A stretch of 64,000 nucleotides of DNA from Ceriagrion tenellum. Its lineage: Eukaryota > Arthropoda > Insecta > Odonata > Coenagrionidae. The stretch is taken from the NCBI GenBank assembly GCA_963169105.1, contig OY720639.1, forward strand, positions 86,038,593-86,102,592, written 5' to 3'. Below the pieces are notes generated by a model, which was not told where the DNA came from, ran no database searches, and was given only the letters and a program-made list of their open reading frames with translations. Made by a program: the position numbers and the translations under genes. Below are positions 1-10,912 of this stretch, in pieces (the first letter of the stretch is position 1; each line of letters starts with the position of its first letter).

Positions 1-704
1 TTCTAATTTTCAAGGAAGTCGAAAAAAATTCTTATATCGCACTTCACTTAAGGAGGGACCTGCGCTTCGGTTACCCCTGCGTTAGTCGCGCCGCCCCTAG
101 TCACACCGCCCCGGGTCACACAATTGGTCGCGCAATGGTCGATTCCCAGTAATGAGGAGCGAATATGGTGGTAGAGATCTTAATGTCAAGTTTCTGTTGT
201 CAGCACAAAAACCATTTAAAATACTGTTTTATATTTTATTCACTAATATAACTAAAAATATGGGTACATTTTATTGATCAGTCAGCAATTTTCCTTGAAG
301 TACCTACATTTAATTTATCGCGGTGTTGGGACAGGTCGCCTGCTCTGCCCAGAGGTGAGTACATGTAACTTAAGTTTGGCATCTGCGGTCTCCGCAAAGC
401 CCATACTGTCAACTAAATGTGGAACGCTATATACCATTTTTTACTCTTCGCATCCCTCTCTTCTTTTTTTTCCCCGCTCCTCTGTCCTATCGTGATTTTT
501 TTTCCCACGGGCTCATTGTTGGCCCACTTACCCTCTTCCAACGCCCGCGAATTCGGGCGAAGTCGTAACGTTAGTGGGACACTCACTCTCTTGTTAGTGA
601 GTGTTGTCCATGTGTCGCGAAACATAGCGGAGGGCTTTTGTGGCCGCTATTCCTCTCCACCGCTCTCCTCAGGACAATCGAAACGGATTGAAAGAACTAA
701 AAAG
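1..704. other. No gene recognised
   Basis: AT-rich start of the window with no supported gene. Short open frames near 274-725 are low in complexity and resemble no family I know. One segment, about 375-440, is loosely similar to 40200-40262 (both carry GTCARCTAAATG followed by GAACGCT), so it may be an old interspersed repeat. Confidence 0.5.
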
Positions 705-1122
705 CTTTTAACTGCAACAGTATGACTCAAACCTCTATCGCGTCGATAGTTTCGGAGTAAGCCGAGGTTTACAACTTTTACAACAGCGATTGTAAAACTC
801 AACATAAAAGCAATTTTTTCCTTTATTATGTTAGAACATGTTTAGCTAACTTATATCGGCTTCTTCTATCTTTACGCCAAATATTAAGAGAATGGTGATA
901 ACATAAAGTCGGACCATTGGATTTTGAGCGCCGAAAACAGGCCCTTTTTTAAAGATAAATATCGTTCAAATGCAGATGAGGATAGGGAAAAATTTCTACA
1001 TGCATCAGTAAACTTATAATTGGTCGTTGTATCAAATACATTTTATTGCGTTAAAATCGGTTGACTCCACTTGAAGATACAGCTTCCTAGACTCAACGGA
1101 CTCGAATTTTTTAATGGACAGT
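705..1122 (-). repeat. MITE T1, copy 1 (one end lost)
   Basis: This stretch matches the reverse complement of the element at 62976-63512 along most of its length. Shared blocks include CCGAGGTTTACAACTTTTAC, TTAAGAGAATGG and GGCGC(T)C/GAGCGCC near the GGCCYTTTTT run. The right end shows the family terminus, ACTCAACGGACTCG followed by TTTTTTAATGGACRGT. The opposite terminus is not recognisable, so this copy is truncated or strongly diverged. There is no coding capacity; it is probably a non-autonomous DNA transposon. Confidence 0.7.
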
Positions 1123-1849
1123 AGTTCGTCCGTGGCTGTTTAAGTGTCAAAACTAATCATTAATTCATCCTTTTAGTTTTTTATTTAAAAATTGCGTTTT
1201 CCCTAAAGGAATACTTTTAGCTATTATAAAACTGAGTCAAAGTACAATAATGTATATTATTCGACGGAAATGAATTTGATGAGCACTTCTTTTAGCCATG
1301 AAAGCCGGGGAAAGCCCCATTTCTTGTGTACTAACAATTTTGACTACAATTTCTGTGTTATTTGAGGCTGAACTCTCGAAAATATCATGGAAAGGTATAC
1401 TAGATTCAACTCTGGGGTAATTCGACTCTAATTAATAGTGTTTGGTGGAAATGGCATGTGCTCTTGTATAAAACAAATACTATTTAATTATAATATTTTT
1501 TCCAACCACAATAACTGTTGATAATTTTTAAATCACTGGCCTTTGTTTAGGGTACCTTCAATTGAATAATATGAGTTTCTTGGATGCAGGTGTATTTATG
1601 CATAAAGCATGAGTTAAATGGCATCATTAAAGTATGTTTTATAATCTAACTGTTAAATAAAGGAGGCATTGGATCTGCAAGGATGAATATTGAATTGCAT
1701 TATTAATTATATTGGGGTCGATACATTGCCATGATCTTCTTAAATATGTCGCCATGCTTATAGCCAGTAATCGTTCCGAGCCACAGCCCGTGTATTGTCT
1801 TGCCAATTATCGACATAGCGTCCGGTCGATGAGTCGTCGTATATGACTT
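1123..1849. other. No feature seen
   Basis: AT-rich, non-coding. I found no conserved motif, long frame or clear repeat structure here. Confidence 0.5.
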
Positions 1850-1920
1850 TCGGTATACAGAGGGTATACCGACTTCGGTATACCGACATCGATTTCGGTA
1901 TACCGCCTCGGTTTATACCC
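1850..1920. repeat. Cluster of GGTATACC palindromes
   Basis: The octamer GGTATACC, a perfect palindrome, occurs at 1863-1870, 1877-1884 and 1897-1904. Degenerate forms lie on both sides (CGGTATACAG and CGGTTTATACCC). The style resembles the subterminal repeats of hAT-type MITEs such as the one at 3586-4237. No terminal repeats or target duplication could be placed. Confidence 0.55.
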
Positions 1921-2361
1921 TATGTGTTGCGATTTCCGGTCGTTCCATTTGTTTTTCAGTCATTGTATATAGCTATGTCTCTCAACGAAGCATAAAGGCG
2001 GCTTTAGACATGGAAGTTGCTTCCATGCATAAGCGCGGACTTCCTTGGCATTGGAGGTCGATAGTTTTACTAATCGACCGAAGTTCGCACTTACAGGAAA
2101 AATAGATTGGCCTCTGTTTTCCCCGCAAGTTGGATATCGATTCTGCGTAAAAATGTCATCGTATCCGGTGAAATCTTGGCCACATGGCTGCAAACACGAA
2201 ATAAAAATGTTAACAACGAATAAATTTGTAGGAGGGGGATGCATTGTTGCATTTCTAATTATTTATTTGTTCTTGAATGTGTTTTAAATGCTTTTAAATG
2301 TTAAGAAAATATATTGCTTTTTCTCATTACATAATAATATAATTACTATCGCAGTTCTCAT

Positions 2362-2914
2362 ACTTGGTACGATGTATCATGATGGCTTACGGGATTGCTT
2401 CCGCGTTGTGTCATTTTTTTACGACAGTTTCGCGAGCGTTCCAGCTCTCTTCTTCAGGTCGAAGTGTTCACGATGCATTTGTGACCGCATCATATAGTCC
2501 GGCGGAGGGTCAAGCGCGATTTTCCCCGCCTTTTTTGAGTCATTTCCCGCGTTTTGTGGAAGACACGCTTCCAACTGGTGGATAGCGTGTAACCATCTTC
2601 TCTATTGGCATTATTAGGTGTTTTTTTTGACATTGACATTAGAGAATATGGTTTCACGCTATCCGCCAGTTTGAAGCGTGTCTTCCACAAAACGCGGGAA
2701 AAGACTCACAAAAAGGCGGGGAAAAATTGCGCTTGACCCTCCGCTGGACTACAAAATGCGGCCACAAATGCATCGTGAGCACTTCGACCTGAAGAAGCTA
2801 GCTGGAACGCTCGCGAAACTGTCGTCAAAAAATGACGCAACGCGAAGCAATCCCGTAAGCCATCATGATTCAAAACCACTCCGCGGAAGCTTTCACAACA
2901 ACTTGGTACGATGT
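2362..2914. repeat. Foldback element with 230-bp inverted arms
   Basis: The left arm (2376-2605) and right arm (2640-2869) are reverse complements at about 90% identity by eye, separated by a 34-bp loop. Outside the arms the 14-mer ACTTGGTACGATGT occurs as a direct repeat at 2362-2375 and 2901-2914. It touches the left arm but is 31 bp away from the right arm. The arms are more GC-rich than their surroundings and each keeps a short open frame reading out of the hairpin, with peptides such as TVSRAFQL and SPAEGQA in common. Those frames may simply mirror the duplicated DNA. Either a foldback transposon or a local inverted duplication would fit. Transcription would give a long double-stranded hairpin RNA. 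Confidence 0.85.
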
Positions 2915-3577
2915 GATGATGCACAATTAATGCAATTTTGACAAATTTATTCAGCCCATTAATGTCCGTGGGTATCGATCAGAAACGCAAAAATTTCCAA
3001 ATTTAGGCAATTTCCGAAATTACTATATTATTTGTTTACTTTTCGTCTTTCATTTCTTGGGAGAAACCGGAATTAATGTGTGAACAGAACGATGCCCTGC
3101 AAGTGTCGATACAATTAGAGATATTGCTACACTCACTACCTCCATAGAAGTCAACTTCCATGGGTAAATCCGTATCGGTAATCCCGGATCTGTAGTCGTT
3201 ACGTGATGCTGCTCCCGTGAGAGCGATGCCTCTCACTTGCTCTCTATTCCTTCTTTCTGATTCCTTCGGCGATACGAAGAATGTGGATGAAAAAGCTCAA
3301 ATATTCTCACAACCTCGTGCCTTCGGGCCAATCCTGGTGTTACACGTATAAATCCCCCCCCCCCAATTCCCCAATCTGATCGCCTGCCTAAAGCCCCGTA
3401 AGTCGTTGGCATGCGGTTTTGAATGTGCTTCCGGCCCTCCCGGGCGGGGATATGCCGGAATATGTGACGTGGGGCCGCCCGGGAAGACTTTTTTTTTCGA
3501 GTTCCGCGGTCTCGCTAACCTGCATTTCGTCTTCACCATGCATTACTATCCCCGCCATCTCACGCACTGTTTCCTGA
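2915..3577. other. No gene recognised
   Basis: Unassigned spacer with a C homopolymer at about 3353-3363 and GC-richer sequence at 3400-3500. Overlapping open frames on both strands look like by-products of base composition. No family was recognised. Confidence 0.45.
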
Positions 3578-4245
3578 CTCCAGTCTAGGGCTGGGCGGAT
3601 TTCCAATATATTGGTTCCAATATCAATATTTTTTTAATATTGGGATTCCAAAATCACAATTTTGGAACGACCAGTACCAGTATCCTGTATTGGATATTGG
3701 TGGTCGGGAAAACCAATATTTTTAATTGGAATATTGTATAATAAAGAACAAATATTTGCAATTGGAATATTGAATATTGGATTACCAAGGTTAAAAATTC
3801 AAGTAATGAATATTGGAACCCGGCGAGGAGGGTGGTCGGAGAGCGCCCTAATCTTTGAAAGCGGACGGCGCGCGTGGCACTCTGTGCAGCACTTCCTTTT
3901 CCTCCATTATTCATGGCAATAATTAGAAATAGAAGCTTACATTGGTTTTCTTGTTTTATTAACACACTTTTACATAGTTGATGAAGTTCCTTTTTCGAAG
4001 TAACCCCCCTCGGTTCTAATACACTTCTGCCACCTTTTTTTGTTTTTTACCTGTTAATTTTACCTCTAAAGATGGTTATGCTCATTATTTTCCAATTTGT
4101 CAATATTTCATGTTTTCATTATTTCCAATATTCCTATATTCTCCAATATTCAATAGTCCAATACAGGTTATTGGTATTGGTCCATGTTCAATATTTTAAG
4201 ATATTGGGTATTGATATTGGATTTCCGCCCAGCCCTACTCCAGTC
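3578..4245. mobile_element. hAT-type MITE with perfect 8-bp target duplication
   Basis: The element spans 3586-4237 (652 bp). It starts TAGGGCTGGGCGGATTTCC, and its other end reads TAGGGCTGGGCGGAAATCC on the opposite strand. The octamer CTCCAGTC sits immediately outside both ends (3578-3585 and 4238-4245), the duplication length typical of hAT superfamily transposons. Inside, both flanks are filled with variants of CCAATATTGG in both orientations. There is no transposase frame, so it must have been moved by an autonomous relative. The intact duplication suggests it is not very old. Confidence 0.9.
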
Positions 4246-5424
4246 TCTCCAGTGGGACTAAAATGCTTTTCTGTAACTTGTTAGTTATTTAAGTACTGTG
4301 GGGCAAGTTTGTGACTTAATCCGCGCGTCTACGAACGTTAATTATCTCCCCTGTGACATTCACCTAAGTCGGCGAGTCCATAAGGCATATTTTTCCGTAC
4401 AGTTGACATTTTTGGCGATATAGACTGTTAATTAATTGCGACTATGGGCGTTTAATTTACTTAACACCGCTTTCCCATCTCCTGAAATTGTCGAGTGTCG
4501 ATAAAAACTTAGGGACAAAACCGCGTAAGGTGCTCACAGACTTATCTTTTACGGTGTTAGCTTTCTCTCTTGGTACTCGACATTTTTGTCCTCTTTCTCT
4601 CTCCAGGTGCACATCACGAACAGGGAATTTTAAGGACGCCGACGCTTAGTGCGCTAGAAATTTGTATTTCTGTGAGGTGAGGCCCATTGGTGGCCGCTAT
4701 TTTGTTGATAATGAGGTTGGTAGACTCGCCAGTGTCGTTTTAGGCTGCGTGGAAGACAACTTACGTTTGTCGGGGGTTTTCAAGAGTTACAAACTGGCGC
4801 CCTCCTGGATTACATTGAACTTATTTTGAGCATTGTTATTAATTACTTTTTGCCGTGTCTGTATTAACTGCGTAAGATATATGTTAGTTGGTTGATTGAT
4901 ATAGCTCTTGTTTCAGTTATTTTACATTCCATACTTCATGCGCGCCCAGATAAAGCGATTAACTTTAGAAAATCAGCTGTTTGATTTTGCTGTACTGGTC
5001 TGGCACTAAAGTTCGACAAAATTTCGTCTGCTTTTTTGTCGGTAACTCGTTCGTTGGTGTATTTTACACCGATCCGTCGATTAAGTCGGTTAAAATAATG
5101 TACGGCAACACATTTTATCGTTTCCTTCTATTATTTTAGTCGCAGAATTTGTGTATATCCTACCTATTAAAAAAATATCCTAAAAAAAGGCTTATTACTA
5201 TCATTTCTAATTTAAGATATGGTAAACAAAGGCTGCTGTGCTCTGTATGTCCATACTTAGTGATCCAGAGCTTATCTCGTTAGGACACGGTAGCGACACC
5301 TGTCTTTTCTTAACCATTTCAATCGACTGGCTATCGCTATTCTGTATTTTCCGGTATACTTTTTTTTAACTCGGTAGAATAATTGTGTGGAAATGGCTGC
5401 GCAAGTGACACATTAACATCGAGC
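4246..5424. other. No feature seen
   Basis: About 1.2 kb of AT-rich non-coding sequence. I saw no open frame with recognisable similarity, no terminal inverted repeats and no clear repeat matching elsewhere in the window. Confidence 0.5.
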
Positions 5425-5625
5425 CGAGCATTCAATTTTATTCTTCGCAAACTCATTGTGCCTCAGAGTGTGTCCAACCCTTCTGGTTCTTCTTTTCTGT
5501 TTAGTATTCCATATGTTACTTTCCTTTTCTACTCTTTGTGTAGACTTTTTACACTCTTATTTTGTCCGTCCACTTGATCTTCAACATCTGCCTCCGATAC
5601 CTAGTTTCGAAAGCTAATAAACTTT
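5425..5625 (-). pseudogene. LINE family C fragment (C-terminal coding region)
   Basis: The sequence is collinear with part of the minus-strand LINE tail at 19920-20370. Shared blocks include ATTGTGYCTCAGAG, TCTTTTCTGT, TTATTTTGTCCGTCCA and GGTTTCGAAAGCT/GGTTTCGAAGGCT. It corresponds to the region after the reverse-transcriptase core of an APE-type LINE. It is short, frameshifted and truncated at both ends, so it encodes nothing functional. Confidence 0.65.
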
Positions 5626-6856
5626 CTTAAATATTAAAGCGTTTCCTTTTAGACACTCAGAATACTACGTATTTTTTGTATGGTGACCAATACGAGACGT
5701 GGGACGAACAATGTGTGTGTAGGAACGCTCTTATTCGATACTTTTCGTAAGTGAATTTCAATAGCGAGGAGTGAAAACGTTGTTATTTCCCCTCTTATCG
5801 GGTATTTGCTCGAATTTTATTAGCACTTTTGGACACCTCCATGTGGTCATGCTTTCAGTCGTCTGGTGTGGTAATCGTCGTCGGCTGGGGAAGTGTCGTT
5901 GACTTCTTCCCGTGCGTGTGTTCATTTTTTTCGAATTCCAACCTAGAAAACCGTGACGACCTTGTTCTTTGCGTGCAGGCGCTTTCAAACCAGAATTAGT
6001 CAAGTGCCGTGCACACCAGAATCTGCATGTTACTTTGCCTCAGGCAATCGCGAGGGGTTTGCGGACATGAGGCAGATACATGGGGAAAGGCGAGGTAATT
6101 CATTCCACACCGGGAAAGCCTAAACTCAAGGAAAATGTTACTTAACCCTGTTTATTTCTATATATGCGTATTTTATTCATTAATTGATATGGGTGAGCAC
6201 TGAAGCACTGAGCAGAGGGTCAAGTGTTTGATGTGGTCCTGTGAGCTAGTCCCATTACACAAAATTGTGTGTTTTTCGGTGTAGCGAATTGTCCCAAGAA
6301 ACCAAAGGCGGTACAATGAAAGGAATTTGGCTGTCTACCATGATGTGTGAATTTCATGAGCCGTTGCCCTTATTGTTAGGAGAGTGGAAGCGAAACTTGA
6401 TGGCAATCGCCTGTGCCAACGTGACGTCAGAGAGGAAATGGCGCGCTTGGAAGAGGTTTTTGTAGAGGACCGGAGGGTAGAGGAGAGCATATAACAGGCA
6501 ATGCAACAACGCAATTGCTCTTGACCGAATCGGTCGGGGAAATGTATTCGGTGCGTTACAGGACATTGCTCGCGATCATAAGAAAGCTGCATTTAATAAT
6601 AAGTACAATGATAGTGTTCGCAGCCGATGCAGTGGGATAAGTCAATTTAAACAGTTGAATAAAGAGCAGCGGAGTGAATTTTTAGTGACGTGAACCACAG
6701 AAGATCTTTACGAAGTAGTCAAGGAAGGTTTGCGACGTTGGGAACTCTGATTGTCGAATGCGGATACTACTTTACTCTTTGCGGTGCTGGTTGTTAGGCA
6801 ATGGAGTACTCCACCGAAAGTGATCTTCTATGCAACTGCCACCATTGGTAGTTACC
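5626..6856. other. No gene recognised
   Basis: Unassigned. A plus-strand frame at 6265-6465 continues in disturbed frames to about 6690 (MKGIWLS, then SERKWRAWKRFL), but I cannot place it in a family. It could be a decayed coding fragment or chance. Confidence 0.4.
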
Positions 6857-7200
6857 GCTGTAATTGGTGATTACTAGCGTCACAGATCAGACCAGTCTTT
6901 TCCTCAGAGGTTTATTGGTTTTGTAATTAACAGAAAATATGTGCCAATTTCTCCCATTATCGTTTTTTGTGATTTCGGGCATTCTAAATCTTAATTTATA
7001 ATTTTTAATTCATCATTTAGGCTGTTACTGGCGATTACTAACGTCACAGATCTGACTGATCTTCAATTCTCGTCAGTATTTTATTGGCTTTGTAATTAAC
7101 TGAAAGTGTATGCTTATTTCTCCCATTCGTCTTATTGTGATTTCATTGCAGGCGGAGCGGCATTTCGAATATCTATTTTTTATTTTCAATTCATCATTAA
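6857..7200. repeat. Adjacent tandem duplication of about 164 bp
   Basis: Two diverged units abut directly: 6857-7020 and 7021-7200. Both run GCTGTWAYTGG, GATTACTARCGTCACAGATC, TTTATTGG, TTTGTAATTAAC, TTTCTCCCAT, and end AATTCATCATT. The second unit carries about 15-20 extra bases (around GCAGGCGGAGCGG). There is no coding sequence. Confidence 0.85.
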
Positions 7201-7461
7201 AGCACACACTCCTCATCTCTGGTGAAATAATTTTATCTGTGTGGAAACCGATGCTAATATATTCTTCTGTCGATAACACTCACGTCAACTAACCGACTAT
7301 CCGGTGTATGTAGAAATTTTCCTAACTCCAAGTTAACACCTAGTTTATCCAAGGGCTACACCATCTTGCGGTTGATATTGACCAGGAATTTTAAAACTGA
7401 GCCTTTATTTATGATAACGTGCTAGAACCCGTTCGATGTTTGTTGGTTGTTTTCGAAGAGT

Positions 7462-7666
7462 TAGGCTGGGGATGAGGAGGCTGATTGGCTGATCTGAATC
7501 TAAACGGTCGGACTCAGTAGATGAAATAGAAGTTCTCTGTTGCCGAATTTACGCCGCGCATGGTGACATGGCCGTGTTAACGGAGGTGGTGAGGAGCCAA
7601 ATTTGGAAACGGAATCATGCCTCTCTACATTCTTTTACGAAATGATGGTAAACTTAATGGAATCGC
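7462..7666 (+). repeat. Interspersed repeat R, copy 1
   Basis: The segment includes GGCTGGGGATGAGG, TTGCCGAATTTACGC, GGAGGTGGTGAGGAGC and ending TTAATGGAATCGC. It matches copies at 7745-7921, 10913-11506 (split) and, for the 3' end only, 9748-9796. No protein-coding frame or terminal repeat was found. Its class is unknown: it could be a SINE-like or MITE-like unit. Confidence 0.65.
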
Positions 7667-7744
7667 CGCTGTCCCACCGGGCCGTAGTGTATCATAATAT
7701 ACTAGAATCTGCAAATTGTTTATCCTTGATTAGCGGAGAGGTGA

Positions 7745-7921
7745 TAGGCTTGGGATGAGGGAACTTAAAACAGGTTGATCGATTGTCATATACGTGAAGT
7801 TTCGATTCACTGTAGCGAAACATTCTAATAAAATTGAGCAAAACGAAGTCCAATGTTGCCAGTTTAACGCAACACGTGGTACATGGTCATGTTCATGTTG
7901 AGGGCGGGTAGAGAAATATGC
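7745..7921 (+). repeat. Interspersed repeat R, copy 2
   Basis: Opens GGCTTGGGATGAGG and continues through GTTGCCAGTTTAACGC to ACATGGTCATGTT, then diverges before the family's 3' half. It lies just before the A/T-rich tail of the LINE on the minus strand, so the LINE insertion may have removed the end of this copy. Confidence 0.6.
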
Positions 7922-7928
7922 AACAGAA

Positions 7929-9300
7929 TGATAATAATAATAATAACTTTTATTGAGAACCTGGGACTTTATTTCTCCTAGGTTCTAATGCAAAAAAATG
8001 ATGATACGAAATTCAAAGAATTTTCCCACAGAGATTAGGCTGGGAGTGTGACAGCAATGGTAAAAATATCTACATGAAACCTCTCACAGGAGGCCGTAAA
8101 AAAAAACAATAAGGTAAAACATTGCTGAAGTTACACATAGGGTATATGTTAGATACATGTAGAAATCAAAACATGAAGTATATGGTAGATAAAAAAAACA
8201 AGCGATAAATAATACAACATAAGACCAAAATGTATGATACATTCGTCGCAAATTAATACTCTCGTCAATTTCTTGTGTCAAAAAAGTGCTCAAATGTAAT
8301 GTAAACAATTTCAATGGTAAGAACAACACAGTACAATTTCGACAAATATATTAACATATGGCCTTCAAAATAAGAAAAAAAAATTCAAAAGAAAAACAGA
8401 CAACCTGGAAGTGTTTTTCCACACTAGATGAAAACTGGTTGCGTCCTAAGGAAGGGTAAATTTAAATAAATACCATAACTGAAATTTAAATACGTAAATT
8501 AGAGTTGAAAAGATGATCGAATAATTTAGATCGAAAGGAATTAATTGATGGCGATTGACGAATATTTGGGGGAGGGAGTTCCAGAAATGAACAGCCAACA
8601 CTGAGAAGGAGTTATGCAAGATTGTAGTTCCGTGGGATGGAATGTACAGCGTATCTTGAGGGGGGCGTTAAGTTCTTTGTCGGACGGTTGCCGAGTAAGA
8701 GAAGAACCGTAATAAATATTTTGGCTTTTTATATTTGAGGACTTTGTATAAAAAGCAACCTTTGTAGAAAAAGAAGTACTTTCTTCGGTTTTGCACGGTG
8801 AGAAACTTTGTTTGTTTCAGTGCTTTGATATATGATCATATTTAGGGATCATGTAAATGAAAGGAATACAAGCGTTTAATGTTCGCTGTAATTTCAAGTT
8901 TAAGTCCCCTCGAACATTACAGTAAGTTACACAGCAATAATCGAATATAGGTAATATTTTTAATTTGACAAGTTTGTGGCGGATTTGGGTGGGTAACTCC
9001 TTTTTATTGCGTTTAATTTGATGGAGTACCTTAAAAACTTTACGAGAGACCAGTGACACTTGCTCAGTCCATGTTAAGGTTTGGTTTATAATAATCCCCA
9101 AGTCCAACACGGAGGAAGAAAATTCGATCTCAGAACCGAGTACATTGATCTTGGGGATACTGTCGGGGAGAGTGTTGATATTTCTTGGGCTACCCAGAAT
9201 GATGGCCTTTTATTGAGTATTCTAACGGTAAGATGTAGGTTTTGTTGAAAGTCAGAAAAACTCCTATGGGTTCTCGATATTTTCAAGGTCCTATCCATTT
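7929..9300 (-). pseudogene. 5'-truncated LINE, reverse-transcriptase C-terminal part and 3' end
   Basis: Read on the minus strand, this is the end of a non-LTR retrotransposon. The open frame at 8817-9110 carries LGIIINQTLTW, KVLHQIKR and PIFDYC, the usual region after the reverse-transcriptase catalytic core in Jockey/CR1-type elements. The upstream part (to about 9290) continues in another frame (GSPRN, INTLPDSIPKI). Further 3', around 8400-8660, come IPSH and HFWNSLPQIF in yet another frame. The 3' end has a small hairpin (CCTAGG with ACCTGGGA) and a (TTA)n-like tail at 7929-7947. Multiple frameshifts make it a dead copy. Confidence 0.8.
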
Positions 9301-9379
9301 CTAGTATTTCTTATTTCGTCTCTGCATAAAATGTACCCTTCTTCATCCTGTCTCAAAAACCTATTCACTTTCATGCGTT

Positions 9380-9620
9380 TCCCCGCTTGCCCAACGCTCT
9401 TCCCTCAATCACTCAAACACTCTTAAGTAACATATCACCCCTTATGACTTCATCCACCCACGTACCCTGCCTATCCCGGATTTCATTCAGACGTTTTCTT
9501 TCCTCCCCCACCATGCCAAGCACTTCCTCGTTCGTCCTCCTTTCCGTCCGCCGCACCTTCCTTCTCCACACTCGGATATCAAACTCCTGAAGCCAATTCA
9601 CGTCCTCTTATTTGAGGCTC
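9380..9620 (-). pseudogene. LINE family B fragment (C-terminal tail)
   Basis: The minus-strand frame 9413-9601 contains WRRKVRRTERRTNEEVLG, GEERKRLNEIRDRQ, and VIRGDMLLKSV. The same motif order occurs at 26262-26560 and, more decayed, at 61960-62310. It is the C-terminal tail found after reverse transcriptase in some APE-type LINEs. No catalytic core is present. It lies upstream of the LINE at 7929-9300 on the same strand but appears to belong to a different family. Confidence 0.7.
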
Positions 9621-9747
9621 TACGTTTCTACCCTACCAGCTTCTCTGCTTCTCCAGCCTTCTTCACGTTCTTACCCAAGGTCCCAGTAATCAGCTCCCTT
9701 CTATTAATAAGACCAATGATGGCTCGCTTTTAAAGGAATGATGGCTC

Positions 9748-9796
9748 GCTTCATTACATAACGAAGTGGCTGTTAACTAAATAAAATCGCTGCATG
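9748..9796 (+). repeat. Interspersed repeat R, 3' end only
   Basis: A short match to the 3' end of repeat R: CATTACATAACGAAGTGG, then TTAACTAAATAAAATCGC. It is too short to say whether this is a truncated copy or a diverged full one. Confidence 0.4.
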
Positions 9797-10212
9797 AACA
9801 AATTTACTCGATTGCCGTTCAGAGACAGTGTACAAGCGACTGCTCAGGTATGACTGCCAATGTCACAAATGGCATACATTCACACCAGGTGACTGGCAGC
9901 AGCACATGCCATTCAAATCGATGCAATACAGGGATCGATATACCACAACATCTCCCTTCCTTAAATCTGACTGAATCATTAATTCACGCGTGTCTGAGTT
10001 CCATGAATACAATAAATAATCAAAATTTAAATCATTAACTTCAGTGTACATAATACAAAACAAATATACGTATTAATTACCACTTAAATTTCAAATTTGG
10101 AAGACTTACGTACAGTAAAGATTGTTTCAACAATGTAGAAAAAACAGTTTTGTCTATCGAAACCGTACCGTAATGGAAAGTAACCTTAAATATAAGGTAA
10201 ATCTGAGTCCTA
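9797..10212. other. No feature seen
   Basis: AT-rich spacer without a supported gene, repeat or regulatory element. Confidence 0.5.
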
Positions 10213-10752
10213 ATATCTGCTTGGGGCTAAGGAAATGTTTGCAAGCTTTACCTTGTGGAAGTTATCCATTGCGGACCAAATAAAAATGACTTCGTTAACT
10301 CCACTTGAGGTTTATTAGCACGACCTTGGTTTCGACACTTCTTGTCATCTTCAGGTACCTGTACAATGTTAGAAACCATCATAGTTGTATTAAATGTTAT
10401 TTTTTCGTGTTTATAAGAAAATCTTCACAACTAGTCACGTTGAAACGAAATATTTGTCATTTTTCAACTACGTGACTGTGTTTAAATAGCAGTAATGGTA
10501 CATGTTGAAGGGGAATTAAATTACAAAGAAAAAGGCTGCAGGCTTCACTTTGTGTAAGTTATCCGTTACGGAACACATAAAATGACTTTGTTAACTCCAC
10601 TTGAGTTTTATTAGCACGACTCAGGTGCCTGAAGATGACAAGAAGTGTTGAAACCTAGCATCTGAAGATGAAATGAAGTGTCGAAACCCTGGTCGTGCTA
10701 ATGCACCTCAAGTGAAGTTAACAAAGTCATTTTTATTTGGTCCATATCTGCT
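10213..10752. mobile_element. Hammerhead-like, Penelope-type insertion with inverted halves
   Basis: The near-repeat ATATCTGCTWGGG flanks the segment (from 10213 and from 10744), consistent with a 9-13 bp target duplication. Inside, the block GTTAACTCCACTTGAG then TTATTAGCACGAC occurs twice in direct orientation (about 10290 and 10590) and once inverted (10690-10735). Between them are three copies of CTGAAGATGACAAGAAGTG followed by TYGAAACC: minus strand 10328-10354, plus strand 10629-10655 and, altered, 10662-10688. The pattern CTGANGA, a short stem-loop, then GAAAC resembles the hammerhead ribozyme core, which is known in Penelope-like retroelements. There is no reverse transcriptase here. 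Confidence 0.65.
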
Positions 10753-10912
10753 AGGGACTTTAAATCCCGCCCTGACCGGGTCGTAACAGTTTGAGTTGTA
10801 ATTACTGATTGTTGTTCTAGTTTATGTGATTCTCTTGATAGTGGCTGAGGCGTTGGGGGTTCTGCCGACACGTTAGGATTCTTTAATGTTCATTAATGGT
10901 TAGCGAAGAAGC

